Assembly (NCBI RefSeq): GCF_005889735.1
Contig: NZ_VCKY01000001.1
Coordinates: 62,001 to 126,000 of the forward strand
Length of the DNA stretch: 64,000 bases
Source: Nonomuraea turkmeniaca
Lineage (GTDB): Bacteria; Actinomycetota; Actinomycetes; Streptosporangiales; Streptosporangiaceae
Reading direction: 5' to 3'
Shown: piece after piece, positions 8,604-17,553 of the stretch
Layout of the letters: each line of letters begins with the position of its first letter
Numbering within the stretch: position 1 is the stretch's first letter
Position numbers and translations under genes: made by a program
Notes under the pieces: model-generated
Database searches by the model: none
Seen by the model: only the letters and a program-made list of their open reading frames with translations
Told to the model about the DNA's origin: nothing

Positions 8604-9109
8604 GATCTTTCTAGAGGCTATTCAGGGGTCCCGTGCCCGTTGCGTGCCCGATGGCTTGTCAAGCGCGCCGCGTGCCAGGTCGTTGAGCTTCTGGGCGCCC
8701 GCCCTTGCGCCCGCCCGCACGCCGGGCGTGCGGCGTGGGCGCCGGTCCCGACGTGCGGCAGGACTCCAGGGCGGCGCCGACGCCAACTCGCGCCGACCGG
8801 ACCCCAACCGCCGGCTACGGTACGCACCGCCGCCCCACCACCGCACGACGATCGCCACGGGGTGCCTGATCTCCGTCGATGGCCGGGGGCGTTCGACGGT
8901 CTGGGACTTCGTTCCTCAGCCCCAGCCCGCCGGACAGCGTCGTTTACGACCGCCTACGGGGCCCGTTGCACGCCTCTCAGAAGTGCAACCGAGAGCTACC
9001 TCTGCGGCCAACCGTGCTGGGAACGTTCACGGTCGTGCTTCAGGGCCAGGCGCACGGCGGTGTAGATGACGAAGCCCGGGACGAGAGCGGCACCCCCCGT
9101 CACCTAGCG
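8604..9109. other. non-coding region with possible element remnant
   Basis: No supported gene; all frames are compositional shadows. The segment 8632-8653 recurs with one mismatch at 21116-21137, suggesting that both come from the same kind of mobile element. Confidence 0.35.
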
Positions 9110-9592
9110 TCAGACGCTACGGGTGTGAGTGCTGCACTGTGGGTCGATGCCTTTGATGTCGAAGGTGGCCTTGAGGTCGACGTGCCACTTGGTCGAGTAC
9201 TTCACTCTTGTGTTGGGGTCCTTGGAGTGGCTGCCCGGCTTGATGTCGTCTCCGGACGTCCAGCTCCACAGCGTTCGGTCGAGGCTATAGGGCAGGTCCC
9301 TGCGGATCCTCAATCTCACATTGCTCTTGTTTCCGAGCTGGTTCCCGGAGTTGGCCCCGAGGTTGTATTTGATCTCGTCGATCTCGTCGTAGCCGTTTTT
9401 CGGCGTGTAGTAGACGGTGAGGTACGCGAATCTATCGCGGTCGCCAACGTGGCATTGGCCGTAGAGCGCCCTCGCTGCGGCGGAGCTCGCGGTGGAGTTC
9501 GAAGCCGAAGCGCCCGCCGCGGGGGTGATCGACAACGCCACGCCCATGGTTCCGAAGATCGCCGTCGTCTTCAGGATGCTTGTCACTCGCAT
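9110..9592 (-). CDS. small secreted protein of unknown function
   Basis: 160 residues. The start at MRVTSILKTTAIFG follows a GAGAGG ribosome-binding site. Residues 1-30 are a classical signal peptide (basic start, hydrophobic core, ALSITPAAGASA cleavage region). The mature part is rich in Tyr, Asp and Lys, contains two cysteines (QCHVGD near the start, PQCSTH at the end) that could form one disulfide, and looks like a small beta-rich extracellular domain. I do not recognise the family. It lies alone between tRNA fragments A and B, so it is cargo of that segment. Confidence 0.7.
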   Translation of the reverse strand: MRVTSILKTTAIFGTMGVALSITPAAGASASNSTASSAAARALYGQCHVGDRDRFAYLTVYYTPKNGYDEIDEIKYNLGANSGNQLGNKSNVRLRIRRDLPYSLDRTLWSWTSGDDIKPGSHSKDPNTRVKYSTKWHVDLKATFDIKGIDPQCSTHTRSV

Positions 9593-10080
9593 GGTGCCCT
9601 CTCGTGCCGGGGGTGATTCGGTTGCGGACAAAGGGCCAATTTAGGGAGGCGTGGTATATCAGCGGTATGTCCACTCGGAGGCTTTGAAGGCAGGCTCTAA
9701 CTCGCCTATGCGTGACCAGAAGTCGAAGGGGCCCTTGGCTGGGCGGAAGCCGTACGCCTGGGGCCATGTCGGCGGCTTCGGTGAAGAGGTGGGCGAGGGC
9801 GGAGGGGGAGTCGGCGTCGCTGCCGAAGGTGAGCGTGTCGCCACCCTCCTTGCGTCACCATCGCAGGATCGTCGCGTCCATCGGGGGTCCTCGTAGAGAT
9901 CGCGGAAATGACCCCTGATCCGCTCCCCGGAGGGTGGGACGACGGCGACGGGAAGATCCTCGTTGGGAGGTACGGCCGGGCCATTAGCGGGCCATTAAGG
10001 GGGTCGGCAGCGGTCAGTCACGGTCACTCGCGGGGTGTCCGCCGCCCAGGTCATGGCCGGTACGGCTCATGATCAGGCCG
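9593..10080. other. non-coding region before tRNA fragment B
   Basis: No gene supported. It includes the upstream region of the secreted-protein gene and, near 9980, a local repeat of GGCCATTA separated by a few bases. Confidence 0.35.
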
Positions 10081-10124
10081 GTTTGCAAGCAGGCAGTCAG
10101 GAGTTCAAATCTCCTAGGCTCCAC
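10081..10124 (+). repeat. tRNA-Ala 3' half, copy B (attachment-site remnant)
   Basis: It begins within the anticodon loop (TTTGCAA, containing the TGC anticodon) and runs through the T arm to CTCCAC. Two changes from copy A (AGTC to CAGTC context, TTCGAAT to TTCAAAT) show it is decaying. The ten bases upstream (GATCAGGCCG) resemble those before copy D (GATCTGGCCG), so the homology extends a little beyond the tRNA. No 5' half is present. Confidence 0.8.
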
Positions 10125-10137
10125 CAGCACAAACGCA

Positions 10138-10162
10138 CTCTCGCCGAGGTGGTCGGCGAGAG
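10138..10162 (+). terminator. hairpin after tRNA-Ala fragment B
   Basis: CTCTCGCCGA (10138-10147) and TCGGCGAGAG (10153-10162) form a perfect 10-bp stem with a 5-nt loop. There is no clear U-run. Its position after the tRNA 3' end parallels the hairpins after the other three fragments, yet its sequence is unrelated to them. Confidence 0.65.
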
Positions 10163-10394
10163 CGCGTGACCATCTGAGTGACTACGATCTCTCTTCCGCT
10201 GGAAGTCATGCATCAGTATTTCGGCGTCGGCACGCTGTCCGCACACGCTGCCTCGGCGAGGCTGCACGGTGCTGTCCGGGCCTGTCCAGAAAGTGGTCCA
10301 GCGCAAGAGCACACGTTCGGCTACCATCCTGCGCGGACGGGGTCGTGTCCCCGTTGCGTACGCCGGGTGGTGTGCTCGCGGCTTCTCGGACGGC

Positions 10395-10901
10395 TCAGTT
10401 GTAGGGGTTGTCGTAGGTCACGGACTTGGTGCGGCTGTTGTAAGTGTTGCCGGGATAGAACCAGCCGCCCGTCACGTACAAGGTGACGTTCGTGACGGTG
10501 GTGGAGTGGGTGTATTCACCGTCGTAGAGGAATAGGGACAGCTGGCATCCGGGGGGAGCAGCTGCCGTGCCCGTCTGGGTCGGGTAGAAGATGGTGCTGC
10601 CGTTGACGGAGACGTAGAAGTTCGGCTTGGGGTAGGAACCGCTCCCCCAGCACAGCTGGAGCGCGTACCTGAACTTTGTGTTCCCGTCGTCGAACGCCAG
10701 CGTGCCGGTCAGCCGGGCGAGCATGATCGACGGCCCGGCGTTCGAGTTAACCGTGATGGACACGGTCTGGTCTGGACCGTAGGTGGCGTGCGCGGGAGTG
10801 ACGGGCACCAGGATTGCCACGAGTGTGGCGATGGCGATGGCGACAGAGGTGGCCGCACGACGTGCTTTGGAACGTGTCAATTCCAACCTCATCTCTTTCA
10901 T
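10395..10901 (-). CDS. small secreted protein of unknown function
   Basis: 168 residues. Residues 1-39 form a long Sec signal peptide (MKEMRLELTRSKARRAATS, then a hydrophobic stretch ending VTPAHA). The mature domain of about 130 residues is rich in Thr, Tyr, Gly and Asn, with two cysteines (LQLCWGSG, PPGCQLSL), as in a compact extracellular beta-sandwich. No enzyme motif is visible and the family is unknown. It is the only gene between tRNA fragments B and C. It is similar in type, though not in sequence, to the cargo of the previous segment. Confidence 0.7.
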   Translation of the reverse strand: MKEMRLELTRSKARRAATSVAIAIATLVAILVPVTPAHATYGPDQTVSITVNSNAGPSIMLARLTGTLAFDDGNTKFRYALQLCWGSGSYPKPNFYVSVNGSTIFYPTQTGTAAAPPGCQLSLFLYDGEYTHSTTVTNVTLYVTGGWFYPGNTYNSRTKSVTYDNPYN

Positions 10902-11283
10902 GATGTCGGGGGAGCGCGCACGGAGACTATTGTCGGGGCCTCCAGGCGTCCAGAGAGGCGATTGAGAGCCACTGATTCGGTCCGGCGTTAACTTGTGTCA
11001 TGGCATCTCGCACGAGGGACGGCGAGGCGTGCCACCAGGTCGGGGATTAGACCTGTAGAGCCGTAATGCCGGAGTTACAGGTGAAATTTTCATTCCATCG
11101 GGACGCGGTCGACTCCGGCACCGGAAATGGCTAGACCGGCGTGATCGTTACTCGCTGAGCGAGATGCACGCTGCTTGCTGTACAGCAGTCCTGTACAGCA
11201 ACATCGACGCATACGAGCGCGCGGCACCAGTCAGCATCTGCCGCTTGACCAGGATAAAGACCGCTGGACGATGTGGCTGGCTC
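10902..11283. other. non-coding region before tRNA fragment C
   Basis: No gene supported. A short direct repeat of CTGTACAGCA occurs near 11180-11200. Confidence 0.35.
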
Positions 11284-11329
11284 TCGTTTGTAAGCAGGAA
11301 GTCAGAAGTTCGAATCTCCTAGGCTCCAC
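11284..11329 (+). repeat. tRNA-Ala 3' half, copy C (attachment-site remnant)
   Basis: Same tRNA-Ala 3' half, with anticodon loop TTTGTAA (TGC changed to TGT) and one T-stem change (AGGAG to AGAAG). The acceptor strand AGGCTCCAC is intact. There is no 5' half upstream. Confidence 0.8.
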
Positions 11330-11337
11330 CCCAGGTG

Positions 11338-11371
11338 AAGGGCCGCTTCCCATGATCGGGAAGTGGCCCTT
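11338..11371 (+). terminator. hairpin terminator after tRNA-Ala fragment C
   Basis: AAGGGCCGCTTCCC (11338-11351) pairs with GGGAAGTGGCCCTT (11358-11371) over 14 bp with one G-U pair and a 6-nt loop, followed by a T-rich tail. Confidence 0.8.
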
Positions 11372-11428
11372 TCAATCTTGTACGGCGGCACGTGCGACGA
11401 CCGCCGGGCTGCATGAGGGCCTTTGGCA

Positions 11429-12220
11429 TCATCCGCAACCCGCGTAGCCTTCCATGTCTCCTGCGAGAGCCAGCCAATGGGTATGTGCCTGAGCGTCGAG
11501 CCGCTCGTCCCCAGGGCGTAGCCGGATCCTGCCTTCCAGGACGCTGAGCCCAACGTCCCGATAGTCGGGGTCTTTCTTCCGATACACCCACACACGCAGG
11601 ATCGTGCTGTTCGACATTCCGCTGACGGGTACCCCCAATGGGTCGGAGCCGGCCGGGGCATCCGGAATTCCGTTGAGCTCCTGCGGGGCAGGAATCGCGT
11701 CGTCTAAATGACGCAACAGCGAAACGATCGGGGTTCGCCCCCAGCGATCGTCCTCCACGCGGGCGACACGCAGGAGGACCAGGTTGCCGGAGGAAACTCG
11801 ATAGGCCAGCACCGCTCCGGGTGCCAGGTCGGTGATGTGTCGCCACGGGGGACGCAGGCGCTTTCGTTCCGGCTGGGGGCCAGTGAGCTGGAGCTGGATC
11901 TTGTGGAGTGCGGCCTGCCTGCGGGCCAGGACCTTGGCGCCCTCTTCTGCCCAGCGCGAGAGGCCTTCGCCCTGCTCGATGATTTGAAGCGCCCTGTCAC
12001 GCACCATGGGGTCCAGGCGGCCGACCTTCGACTGGGTGGCTGCAAGAGCCAGCCAGAACACCGGGCCATCGTCGGGATCATCCAAGACCTCGGCGTAGGA
12101 CTTCATGATGCCGCGTTGGGCCTCCTCGTCCGTTGTCTCGTCTTCAATGAGCTCGCGATAGGCGTCTCGGACATCGCATGCGAGGTCGTCCGAGAACAGC
12201 GCGGGACCCCAAGCGCCCAT
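11429..12220 (-). CDS. DUF4259-like protein
   Basis: 263 residues starting MGAWGPALFSDDLACDVRDAYREL, the characteristic opening of DUF4259 proteins (MGAWG..pF.nD.A.D). The first 110 residues look helical. The second half (RPPWRHITDLAPGAVLAYRV...) is an unrecognised beta-rich domain with the segment LVLLRVARVEDDRWGRTPIV. No catalytic motif is visible. DUF4259 genes are often found singly or in accessory islands, and no function is established that I know of. It is co-directional with the acetyltransferase at 12490-13176 in the segment between tRNA fragments C and D. Confidence 0.75.
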   Translation of the reverse strand: MGAWGPALFSDDLACDVRDAYRELIEDETTDEEAQRGIMKSYAEVLDDPDDGPVFWLALAATQSKVGRLDPMVRDRALQIIEQGEGLSRWAEEGAKVLARRQAALHKIQLQLTGPQPERKRLRPPWRHITDLAPGAVLAYRVSSGNLVLLRVARVEDDRWGRTPIVSLLRHLDDAIPAPQELNGIPDAPAGSDPLGVPVSGMSNSTILRVWVYRKKDPDYRDVGLSVLEGRIRLRPGDERLDAQAHTHWLALAGDMEGYAGCG

Positions 12221-12489
12221 TTAGCGCTCTCCCTTCGAGAGAAGGTCAAGATACCTAGCTAGCGGTTGAGCCACCTAATTTGCATAAGCATCGCACGCTA
12301 CGAGGCATCACGGATTGCCAATCAATGATGGGGTGACGGCTTCACATGGCTGGCTGCTACATGCTTCTGCGGCCATCATTAGGCGACTGCTTCAGCCGTC
12401 CTATATTGACCCCAGTACGTGTTACGGAGTCGCCTGTTATCAAATTCGCCACCTTGCGGAGCGCGGGGCACTGTAGGAGTTGCCTTCGT

Positions 12490-13176
12490 TCAGCGACACG
12501 TCGACGCGTCGATGCCCAAGTAGGGCAGGCAGGACGCGAACCCTTCGATGCTGACGGGGATAGTCCGGTGCCGCTCCCAGGAAGCCCGGGTCAGGCATAG
12601 CCGATGCTCTACAAGCATTTTCCCGTCCAACGCCTGGCGGTGGTGGCCGTCAGGTTGGTAGCCGAGCTTGCGCGAGATGGCCAGGGAGGCGTGGTTGTGT
12701 TCAAGCGCGCCGGAAAGGGCTTCATCGGCATCCAGGCCGGCGAAGGCCAGATGGAGTACGGCCGCGCGCATTTCGGTGCCGATTCCCTGCCCCTGAAAGC
12801 GGCGACCGAGCCATGAACTTGTCCGTACCTGACGCGTGACGGCCAGGTCCCGGGCGGCGAGATTCTGTTGCCCGACCACTGTCCCCCCGCGGAATACCGT
12901 GAAGTTGAGCTCCCAGTCTCGTGGAGTCCATGCCCCGAGTTGGCGCCAATGGTAGTGGATCACACTGCGGGCAACCTCAGCGGGCGGGGCATCGGTCCAC
13001 CGCACGATGAACGGCGAAGCGTCCGGGTCGTGGATACCCTCGGCGGCTAGATCAGCAAGAGCCGAAAGCTCCTCTGATGTCGGCAGCCGGAGTACGAGAT
13101 GCGGCGTGGTCAGCCGCAGCCCAACCAGGGGAAAATGATCGATCAGCACAACGCTATCTTGATCGACAACCAGCAA
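12490..13176 (-). CDS. GNAT-family N-acetyltransferase
   Basis: 228 residues in the RimJ/RimL-like GNAT group: RLTTPHLVLRLPTSEEL at the N-terminus, the acetyl-CoA binding motif RRFQGQGIGTEMRAAVLHLA (R/Q-x-x-G-x-G/A form), and the following EHNHASLAISRKLGYQPDG signature. The last 30 residues extend past the usual end. The start is uncertain because the first 15 residues lie in an AT-richer stretch and no good ribosome-binding site is obvious. The substrate is unknown; such enzymes acetylate antibiotics, peptides or protein N-termini. Confidence 0.82.
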   Translation of the reverse strand: MLVVDQDSVVLIDHFPLVGLRLTTPHLVLRLPTSEELSALADLAAEGIHDPDASPFIVRWTDAPPAEVARSVIHYHWRQLGAWTPRDWELNFTVFRGGTVVGQQNLAARDLAVTRQVRTSSWLGRRFQGQGIGTEMRAAVLHLAFAGLDADEALSGALEHNHASLAISRKLGYQPDGHHRQALDGKMLVEHRLCLTRASWERHRTIPVSIEGFASCLPYLGIDASTCR

Positions 13177-13331
13177 CAGGGCATTCCGTTTCGCGCCTGT
13201 TGCCCTGCCCCCGCCGCCCCATCATCCGGGGCAGCTAGCGGGGGCAGGGGGAGTGCGGCGCAGGGCCGTGAGGCGTACAGCAACGCGTACTGCAACAGAG
13301 GCACACGACTCCTTACATCGTCGATCTGGCC

Positions 13332-13376
13332 GATTTGCAAGCAGGAAGTCAGGAGTTCGAATCTCCTAGGCTCCAC
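13332..13376 (+). repeat. tRNA-Ala 3' half, copy D (attachment-site remnant)
   Basis: The best-preserved copy: anticodon loop TTTGCAA, GCAGG, AAGTC, AGGAG-TTCGAAT-CTCCT, AGGCTCCAC. There is no 5' half upstream. A much weaker look-alike lies at 31946-31970. Confidence 0.82.
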
Positions 13377-13384
13377 CTCGGAAG

Positions 13385-13420
13385 ACTCTCCCTCGCCGAG
13401 CACTGTGAGGCGAGGAGAGT
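13385..13420 (+). terminator. hairpin after tRNA-Ala fragment D
   Basis: ACTCTCCCTCGCC (13385-13397) pairs with GGCGAGGAGAGT (13409-13420) over 12 bp with one bulged C and an 11-nt loop. Confidence 0.7.
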
Positions 13421-13687
13421 AACAAACTGCCTGACTACCGCGTCCGTGCTCACGCATCTCTCGCCTGTGATGGCCGCCGTCCTGAAGCGATCGTCCTCCG
13501 CGCCGCCGCGCCCCCACGCAACCCTCCTGCGCTGCGCGTGCGGCCTGGTGGCCGTTCTCGCACGGGGCACGCGCTGCTCGCCGCACACCACTGCACCGTA
13601 ACCAAACGAACCGCCGACCCCGCTCCGTGCCACCGCGTTAGGCCGCCCGACCACTACGCAGCGCCAGCGGGGCTCTTTGGATTGCGC

Positions 13688-13912
13688 TCAGTCAGCACGG
13701 CTGTTGTCGTTCCTCATCGCTTGGCGTGGACGGACAACAGCGACCGCGAGCCAGATAAGACCGATGTGACCGAACAGCACGATGGTGTCGCCAAGGTGGT
13801 CGATCGACTCCGCGGGACGAGTCAGGTCCCAGATCTGCTTGATGGCCATGAGAGTCCCAAAGGCGGCCCAAACCCCCCACGGAACACGCTCAAGCCACTT
13901 CCAGTGGTCCAT
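13688..13912 (-). CDS. small membrane protein
   Basis: 74 residues starting MDHWKWLERVPWGVW. Two hydrophobic segments (VPWGVWAAFGTLMAIKQIW and TIVLFGHIGLIWLAVAVV) flank an acidic loop (PAESIDHLGD). A longer frame up to 13975 exists, but this ATG has a GGAG upstream. No homologue recognised. It is isolated between tRNA fragment D and a TPR gene. Confidence 0.55.
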   Translation of the reverse strand: MDHWKWLERVPWGVWAAFGTLMAIKQIWDLTRPAESIDHLGDTIVLFGHIGLIWLAVAVVRPRQAMRNDNSRAD

Positions 13913-14256
13913 GATCCAGACTCTCCGATGCCGTCGGCATATAACACGATGACTGATCCATTGTGTGAAACACAAGCCTCCGGCGGCGGCGCTCCGACTC
14001 CGGGGTGATCACGGTGCCATGTGCCAGGGCCGTAGGCGGGTGAGGTGGAGGCCGTCGGCGTCTACGCTGTCGCAAGCGGCCGCCACGAAATCTGAAGTTG
14101 TCCCCACAAGTCGATGATGATCATGTGACGGCCATCCACCTGCGCGTAGCCACGTCGGCCAACCCACTCATCGCTGACCGTCCACATCACGATCCTGGGC
14201 CGGAGTACGCTACTGCTGATCTACCGCGTAGTGGCGATGCCAGGGCGGGGGCGGCG
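13913..14256. other. intergenic region
   Basis: Nothing coding that I can support. An upstream in-frame extension of the TPR gene exists (ATG-less start at 14098) but lacks a ribosome-binding site and family-like sequence. Confidence 0.35.
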
Positions 14257-14919
14257 ATGAGCGCCGAAGACCGGATCGAACAGGCCAAGACGCTCTATGA
14301 ACGGGCAGTGTTCAGCGGCGACGTCAGCGTGCTGACCCACGCCGAACGGGGCCTGGACGCGGTGGAGGCCGATACCGCGTTGGCCCGTGGGCGGATCCTG
14401 CATGCGCGGTTTCTCAACGAGCGCGCTAGCGCCGGCTCGTCACCCGTCGAGGACCCGGCCGAATTGGCGTTGTTTGAGCGCGCGATCGAGCTGTACCGGG
14501 CGCTGGGCGATGCGCGCGGCGAGGCCGAGGCGTTGTTCTGGATCGGCTGCTTACATCAGGTCATCCGGCGTGACAACGAGACTGCGGTTCCGGAACTGGA
14601 GCAGTCCTGCCAGCTGGTGGCGCAGGTCGGCGGCAAGCCGACCCAGTCCGAGGCCCTGCGGCACTTGGGCATCGCGGCACACATGGCCGGTCGGCTGGAT
14701 GAAGCGCGCGAGCGGCTGGAGGAGTCGTCGCGGCTGCGCCGGGAGGTCGGGGCCCTGCCGGGCATGGCCGCCAACATGGTCGGGCTGGCCTACATCGCCG
14801 CCGCCCAGGACCGCCGGGCGGACGCGCTCGCGACACTCGACGAGGCGCACGCCATCGCACAGGCGCATGGTGCCCATGCCATCGTGCGGCAAATCGAGCA
14901 GGCGAGAATGGAGATCTAG
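14257..14919 (+). CDS. TPR protein
   Basis: 220 residues starting MSAEDRIEQAKTLYERAV. Four to five tetratricopeptide repeats run through the protein (ELYRALGDARGEAEALFWIG, ALRHLGIAAHMAGRLDEARE, MVGLAYIAAAQDRRADAL). The acidic, helical composition fits a cytoplasmic scaffold. It stops just before a frame that encodes the tail of an XRE/TPR regulator (see 14923-15065). No partner is obvious. Confidence 0.75.
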   Translation: MSAEDRIEQAKTLYERAVFSGDVSVLTHAERGLDAVEADTALARGRILHARFLNERASAGSSPVEDPAELALFERAIELYRALGDARGEAEALFWIGCLHQVIRRDNETAVPELEQSCQLVAQVGGKPTQSEALRHLGIAAHMAGRLDEARERLEESSRLRREVGALPGMAANMVGLAYIAAAQDRRADALATLDEAHAIAQAHGAHAIVRQIEQARMEI

Positions 14920-14922
14920 ACT

Positions 14923-15065
14923 AGGTCAGTACGGCAGCCACAAGAAGATCGCCGCCGTCCAACTCCGCATCGGCGACCTCGACGAAGGCATCACCAGCGG
15001 ACGCCTGAGTCTGGAAGCCGTACAGCGCACCGAATCCGCTGGGCCGTCCAACAACCGCCGGAGTA
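14923..15065 (+). pseudogene. fragment resembling the C-terminus of an XRE/TPR regulator
   Basis: The frame reads AVQLRIGDLDEGITSGRLSLEAVQRTESA, the pattern found at the C-terminus of actinomycete XRE regulators with TPR repeats (A...GDLD.A...G..AL..V...RSA). It has no start codon, no DNA-binding domain and runs into unrelated sequence. It is a short remnant, identified by pattern only. Confidence 0.45.
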
Positions 15066-15318
15066 GAGAACGCACTCGCGGGCAAGCGAGACACCTCAGC
15101 GCGGGACTATGGGCCGGGCGCCGAACGCCTGCCGCGCCGTAGCCACCGAACGCTCCGGCCGGCGTTGACAGTTGCCGCACCGCCGCACAGCTACGGCCCT
15201 TACGATCGCCACGGCGTGGCCAGGCCACCGTACGTGTTTGGGGCGATCGACGGTCCAGTTTTTGTTCCTCACCCTGGTTCACCGGAAACTGGCTGATCGC
15301 CGTACCAGGAGTCGGACA

Positions 15319-16050
15319 TTAGGCCCGACGCGCGATCGTGACGATCGAACGGCTGGCATCGGAGACGGCCTCATGCTGCCAGCCGCCGTACTGCGCCTCG
15401 ATCTCGAAGCCCGCCTCGTGCAGGAACGCGCCAAGCCTCGACACATCCAGGAATCGCAGACTCGCCAGATCGACGCGCAGAACCGTGCCGTCCGGAGCGC
15501 TGGTGGTTTCGGTGAGCGTCACCACATCGTCGACCACCGACTTGACGTCGTGTGACACGCGAAGCGTACGGCCGTTTCCATCCACAACCTCGCTGGCGTT
15601 CGACGGCTTCCACTCCTCCCACTCACGCACCTGAGGGTTACGCGTGTCGAACGCGAACCGGCCGCCGTCACGTAGCGCCCTCCTGATCGCGACCAACGAC
15701 GCGGACAGCTCCCTATCGCTCACCAAGCACTGGAAAGCGTTGCTGGCCATAGTCACCAGGTCGAACTCTCGATCCCAGGATGCGTCCGCCGCAACCCCGG
15801 CAACCCACTCGATGTCCGTGCGCCGCCTGGCCCGATCAAGCGCAGCAAGGTCCGGGTCCAGCCCGACAAGCCGTCCGCGATGACCCAGCTCGCGAGCTTG
15901 GTGCAACATGCCGCCGGTGCCGCACCCCACATCAAGCACGGCATCCGCAGCCATCACCAGCTCGTTGTAGAGTGCATCGCTGGGATACCGCGTCACGTCC
16001 CACGGGTTGAGCAGGTCATACAAGGCGGCGGCATCAGCATCTGTGAACAT
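15319..16050 (-). CDS. class I SAM-dependent methyltransferase
   Basis: 243 residues. Motif I is VLDVGCGTGGMLHQAREL at about residues 38-55, followed by the acidic end of strand 2 (GRLVGLDPD) and motif post-I, then FDLVTMASNAFQCLVSDREL and the proline-less motif III region LRDGGRFAFDTRNPQ. ATG 16050 directly follows an in-frame GTG. The length and architecture match small-molecule methyltransferases of the Methyltransf_25 type. The substrate is unknown. Confidence 0.88.
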   Translation of the reverse strand: MFTDADAAALYDLLNPWDVTRYPSDALYNELVMAADAVLDVGCGTGGMLHQARELGHRGRLVGLDPDLAALDRARRRTDIEWVAGVAADASWDREFDLVTMASNAFQCLVSDRELSASLVAIRRALRDGGRFAFDTRNPQVREWEEWKPSNASEVVDGNGRTLRVSHDVKSVVDDVVTLTETTSAPDGTVLRVDLASLRFLDVSRLGAFLHEAGFEIEAQYGGWQHEAVSDASRSIVTIARRA

Positions 16051-16583
16051 CACCGCAGTATCGCCACACCGTCAGTCGCTGCCAAGCGAATATCTGGAGC
16101 CGCGGACATGAGTGAGACACCGCGGGAAACGATCACTTCCCTTCTGGAAGCGACCTTTACACTTCAGAGAGCCGCCCCGGGTTGCAGTTCGGGTTGCGAT
16201 ACAGGGTCATTCAGATCCGTTCACCAAGGACCGCGCACAGGCGTTGACCTGCATTGAACAACCCGGAACGACTCGACTGGATGCCATGAAAGGCGCGGGT
16301 AGGTGGGCCACAGGTCACCCGCCCGTTGCCCGTTGTGGCCTGTCCCGATGGTCCTCGATTCGCTCGGGCTGTCTATCCCGGGCGCGTCTCCGGCGAGCAA
16401 GAAGGTCTTCGCAGTGGGCGCTTCGCGCGCGGGGGCTCAGCCGTGTTTCCAGTCGAGTCAAGCCTCGACCCCTGTAGGCCTTCGCTTCGCTCAGATGCTC
16501 TCATTCGTACTGCATACTGCCGATATACCGCTTCTCGCTAAGGTTCCGCGTGCCAGTGGCTCCTATCCGAGAATATTGGCGAC
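16051..16583. other. 532-bp non-coding region
   Basis: No coding sequence is supported on either strand. It probably includes promoters for the divergent methyltransferase and DUF6891 genes. Several open frames are compositional artefacts. Confidence 0.35.
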
Positions 16584-17438
16584 ATGATCGATGCGGAGAT
16601 TTCAAAGAGCGTCCAAGTCGAGGTGGCCGTGGGCGTAGCGAGCTATGAACAGCTCGTCCAGGATCTGGAGGAGCAGTGGGAGACCGATGAGGGCATCGCC
16701 GAACTGTTGGACGTCGAGTTCGCCCGGCACCTCGCCGCGCAGGAGGAATGGCCTGAGGTCACCGACTGCGACAGGCTGACGGCTGCCTTCCGCGACCTGG
16801 ACGTGGCGGGCATCACCGCGCGGGAGCACTTCTCCTGCTGCCAACGCTGCGGCGTTGACGAGATCACCGAGCAGGGGGTGGATCGGGGATACGTCTTCTA
16901 TCACTTCCAGGACGTCAGAAGCGCGGCGGCGGAGGGCGGAGGGGTATGTCTGTCGTACACCCCCGAGCAGAAGATCGGTGAGGAAATCGCCGCCACGCTG
17001 CGCCGTCACGGTCTTGAGGTCGACTGGGACGGCAGCACAGAAGCGCGCATCGAAGTGCGGATGACTTGGCAGCGGCGGCGCCACGGACGGCTAGCCGCCC
17101 ATCCGAGCAGGGCTGAGAGGCCGGCTGCTGAGCTAAGGGCCATCTACGACGATGGCCCGATGGAGCCTATGACGCTGCAAGGCTGTTTGGATGAGCTGAT
17201 GCGTATGCGTCCCATAGAGGGAAACTTCATGGTGTTTCAGGCGCCATCGGGCGTGTCGTTCCAGGTCATGTGGAACAAGGGGCCGACGCTTTGGGGAGAG
17301 TGGCCGGATCCGTCGGTCAAAGGTTCGCGGGGGCGGAACCTCAGCCTCCAGGAGGCGCGCGAGATGATCACGATTCTGGCCCGTGAAGGGCGCAGCGCCG
17401 CGGAAGATCTCGGCGGCACCGAGTTCACTCCCTGGTGA
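16584..17438 (+). CDS. DUF6891-like protein with extra C-terminal domain
   Basis: 284 residues. Residues about 30-165 match the DUF6891 pattern as I know it: ...CDRLTAAFRDLDVAGITARE, then HFSCCQRCGVDEI with a cysteine pair, GYVFYHFQDVRSA, and a C-terminal VDWDGS segment. Residues 190-284 form a separate domain (GCLDELMRMRPIEGNFMVF, GVSFQVMWNKGPTLWGEWPDP) resembling small immunity-type domains in composition. The function of both is unknown. It is monocistronic and followed by a hairpin terminator. Confidence 0.65.
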   Translation: MIDAEISKSVQVEVAVGVASYEQLVQDLEEQWETDEGIAELLDVEFARHLAAQEEWPEVTDCDRLTAAFRDLDVAGITAREHFSCCQRCGVDEITEQGVDRGYVFYHFQDVRSAAAEGGGVCLSYTPEQKIGEEIAATLRRHGLEVDWDGSTEARIEVRMTWQRRRHGRLAAHPSRAERPAAELRAIYDDGPMEPMTLQGCLDELMRMRPIEGNFMVFQAPSGVSFQVMWNKGPTLWGEWPDPSVKGSRGRNLSLQEAREMITILAREGRSAAEDLGGTEFTPW

Positions 17439-17466
17439 CACATCGTTTCTGATCGCCTTGTCGGGA

Positions 17467-17490
17467 GCCCTCCGTGAGATCGCGGAGGGC
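17467..17490 (+). terminator. hairpin terminator
   Basis: GCCCTCCG (17467-17474) and CGGAGGGC (17483-17490) form an 8-bp stem 29 nt after the stop of the DUF6891-like gene, followed by TTCTGC. Confidence 0.6.
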
Positions 17491-17553
17491 TTCTGCGTGA
17501 CTTCCGTTCCGGCCTCGCCTGTGTGGGAGATCTCTCGTACGGCCTCATGACGC

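Noticed and set aside
8602-9069. Plus-strand frame after tRNA fragment A
   Set aside because: No ribosome-binding site, proline- and arginine-rich shadow composition.
10097-13586. Minus-strand frames containing WSLGDSNS and RRFELLTSCLQ
   Set aside because: These are translations of the antisense of the tRNA-Ala fragments, a known type of spurious protein.
16112-16587. Arg/Ser-rich frames in the 16.1-16.6 kb gap
   Set aside because: Composition is that of a non-coding strand at high GC, no start site and no recognisable motif.
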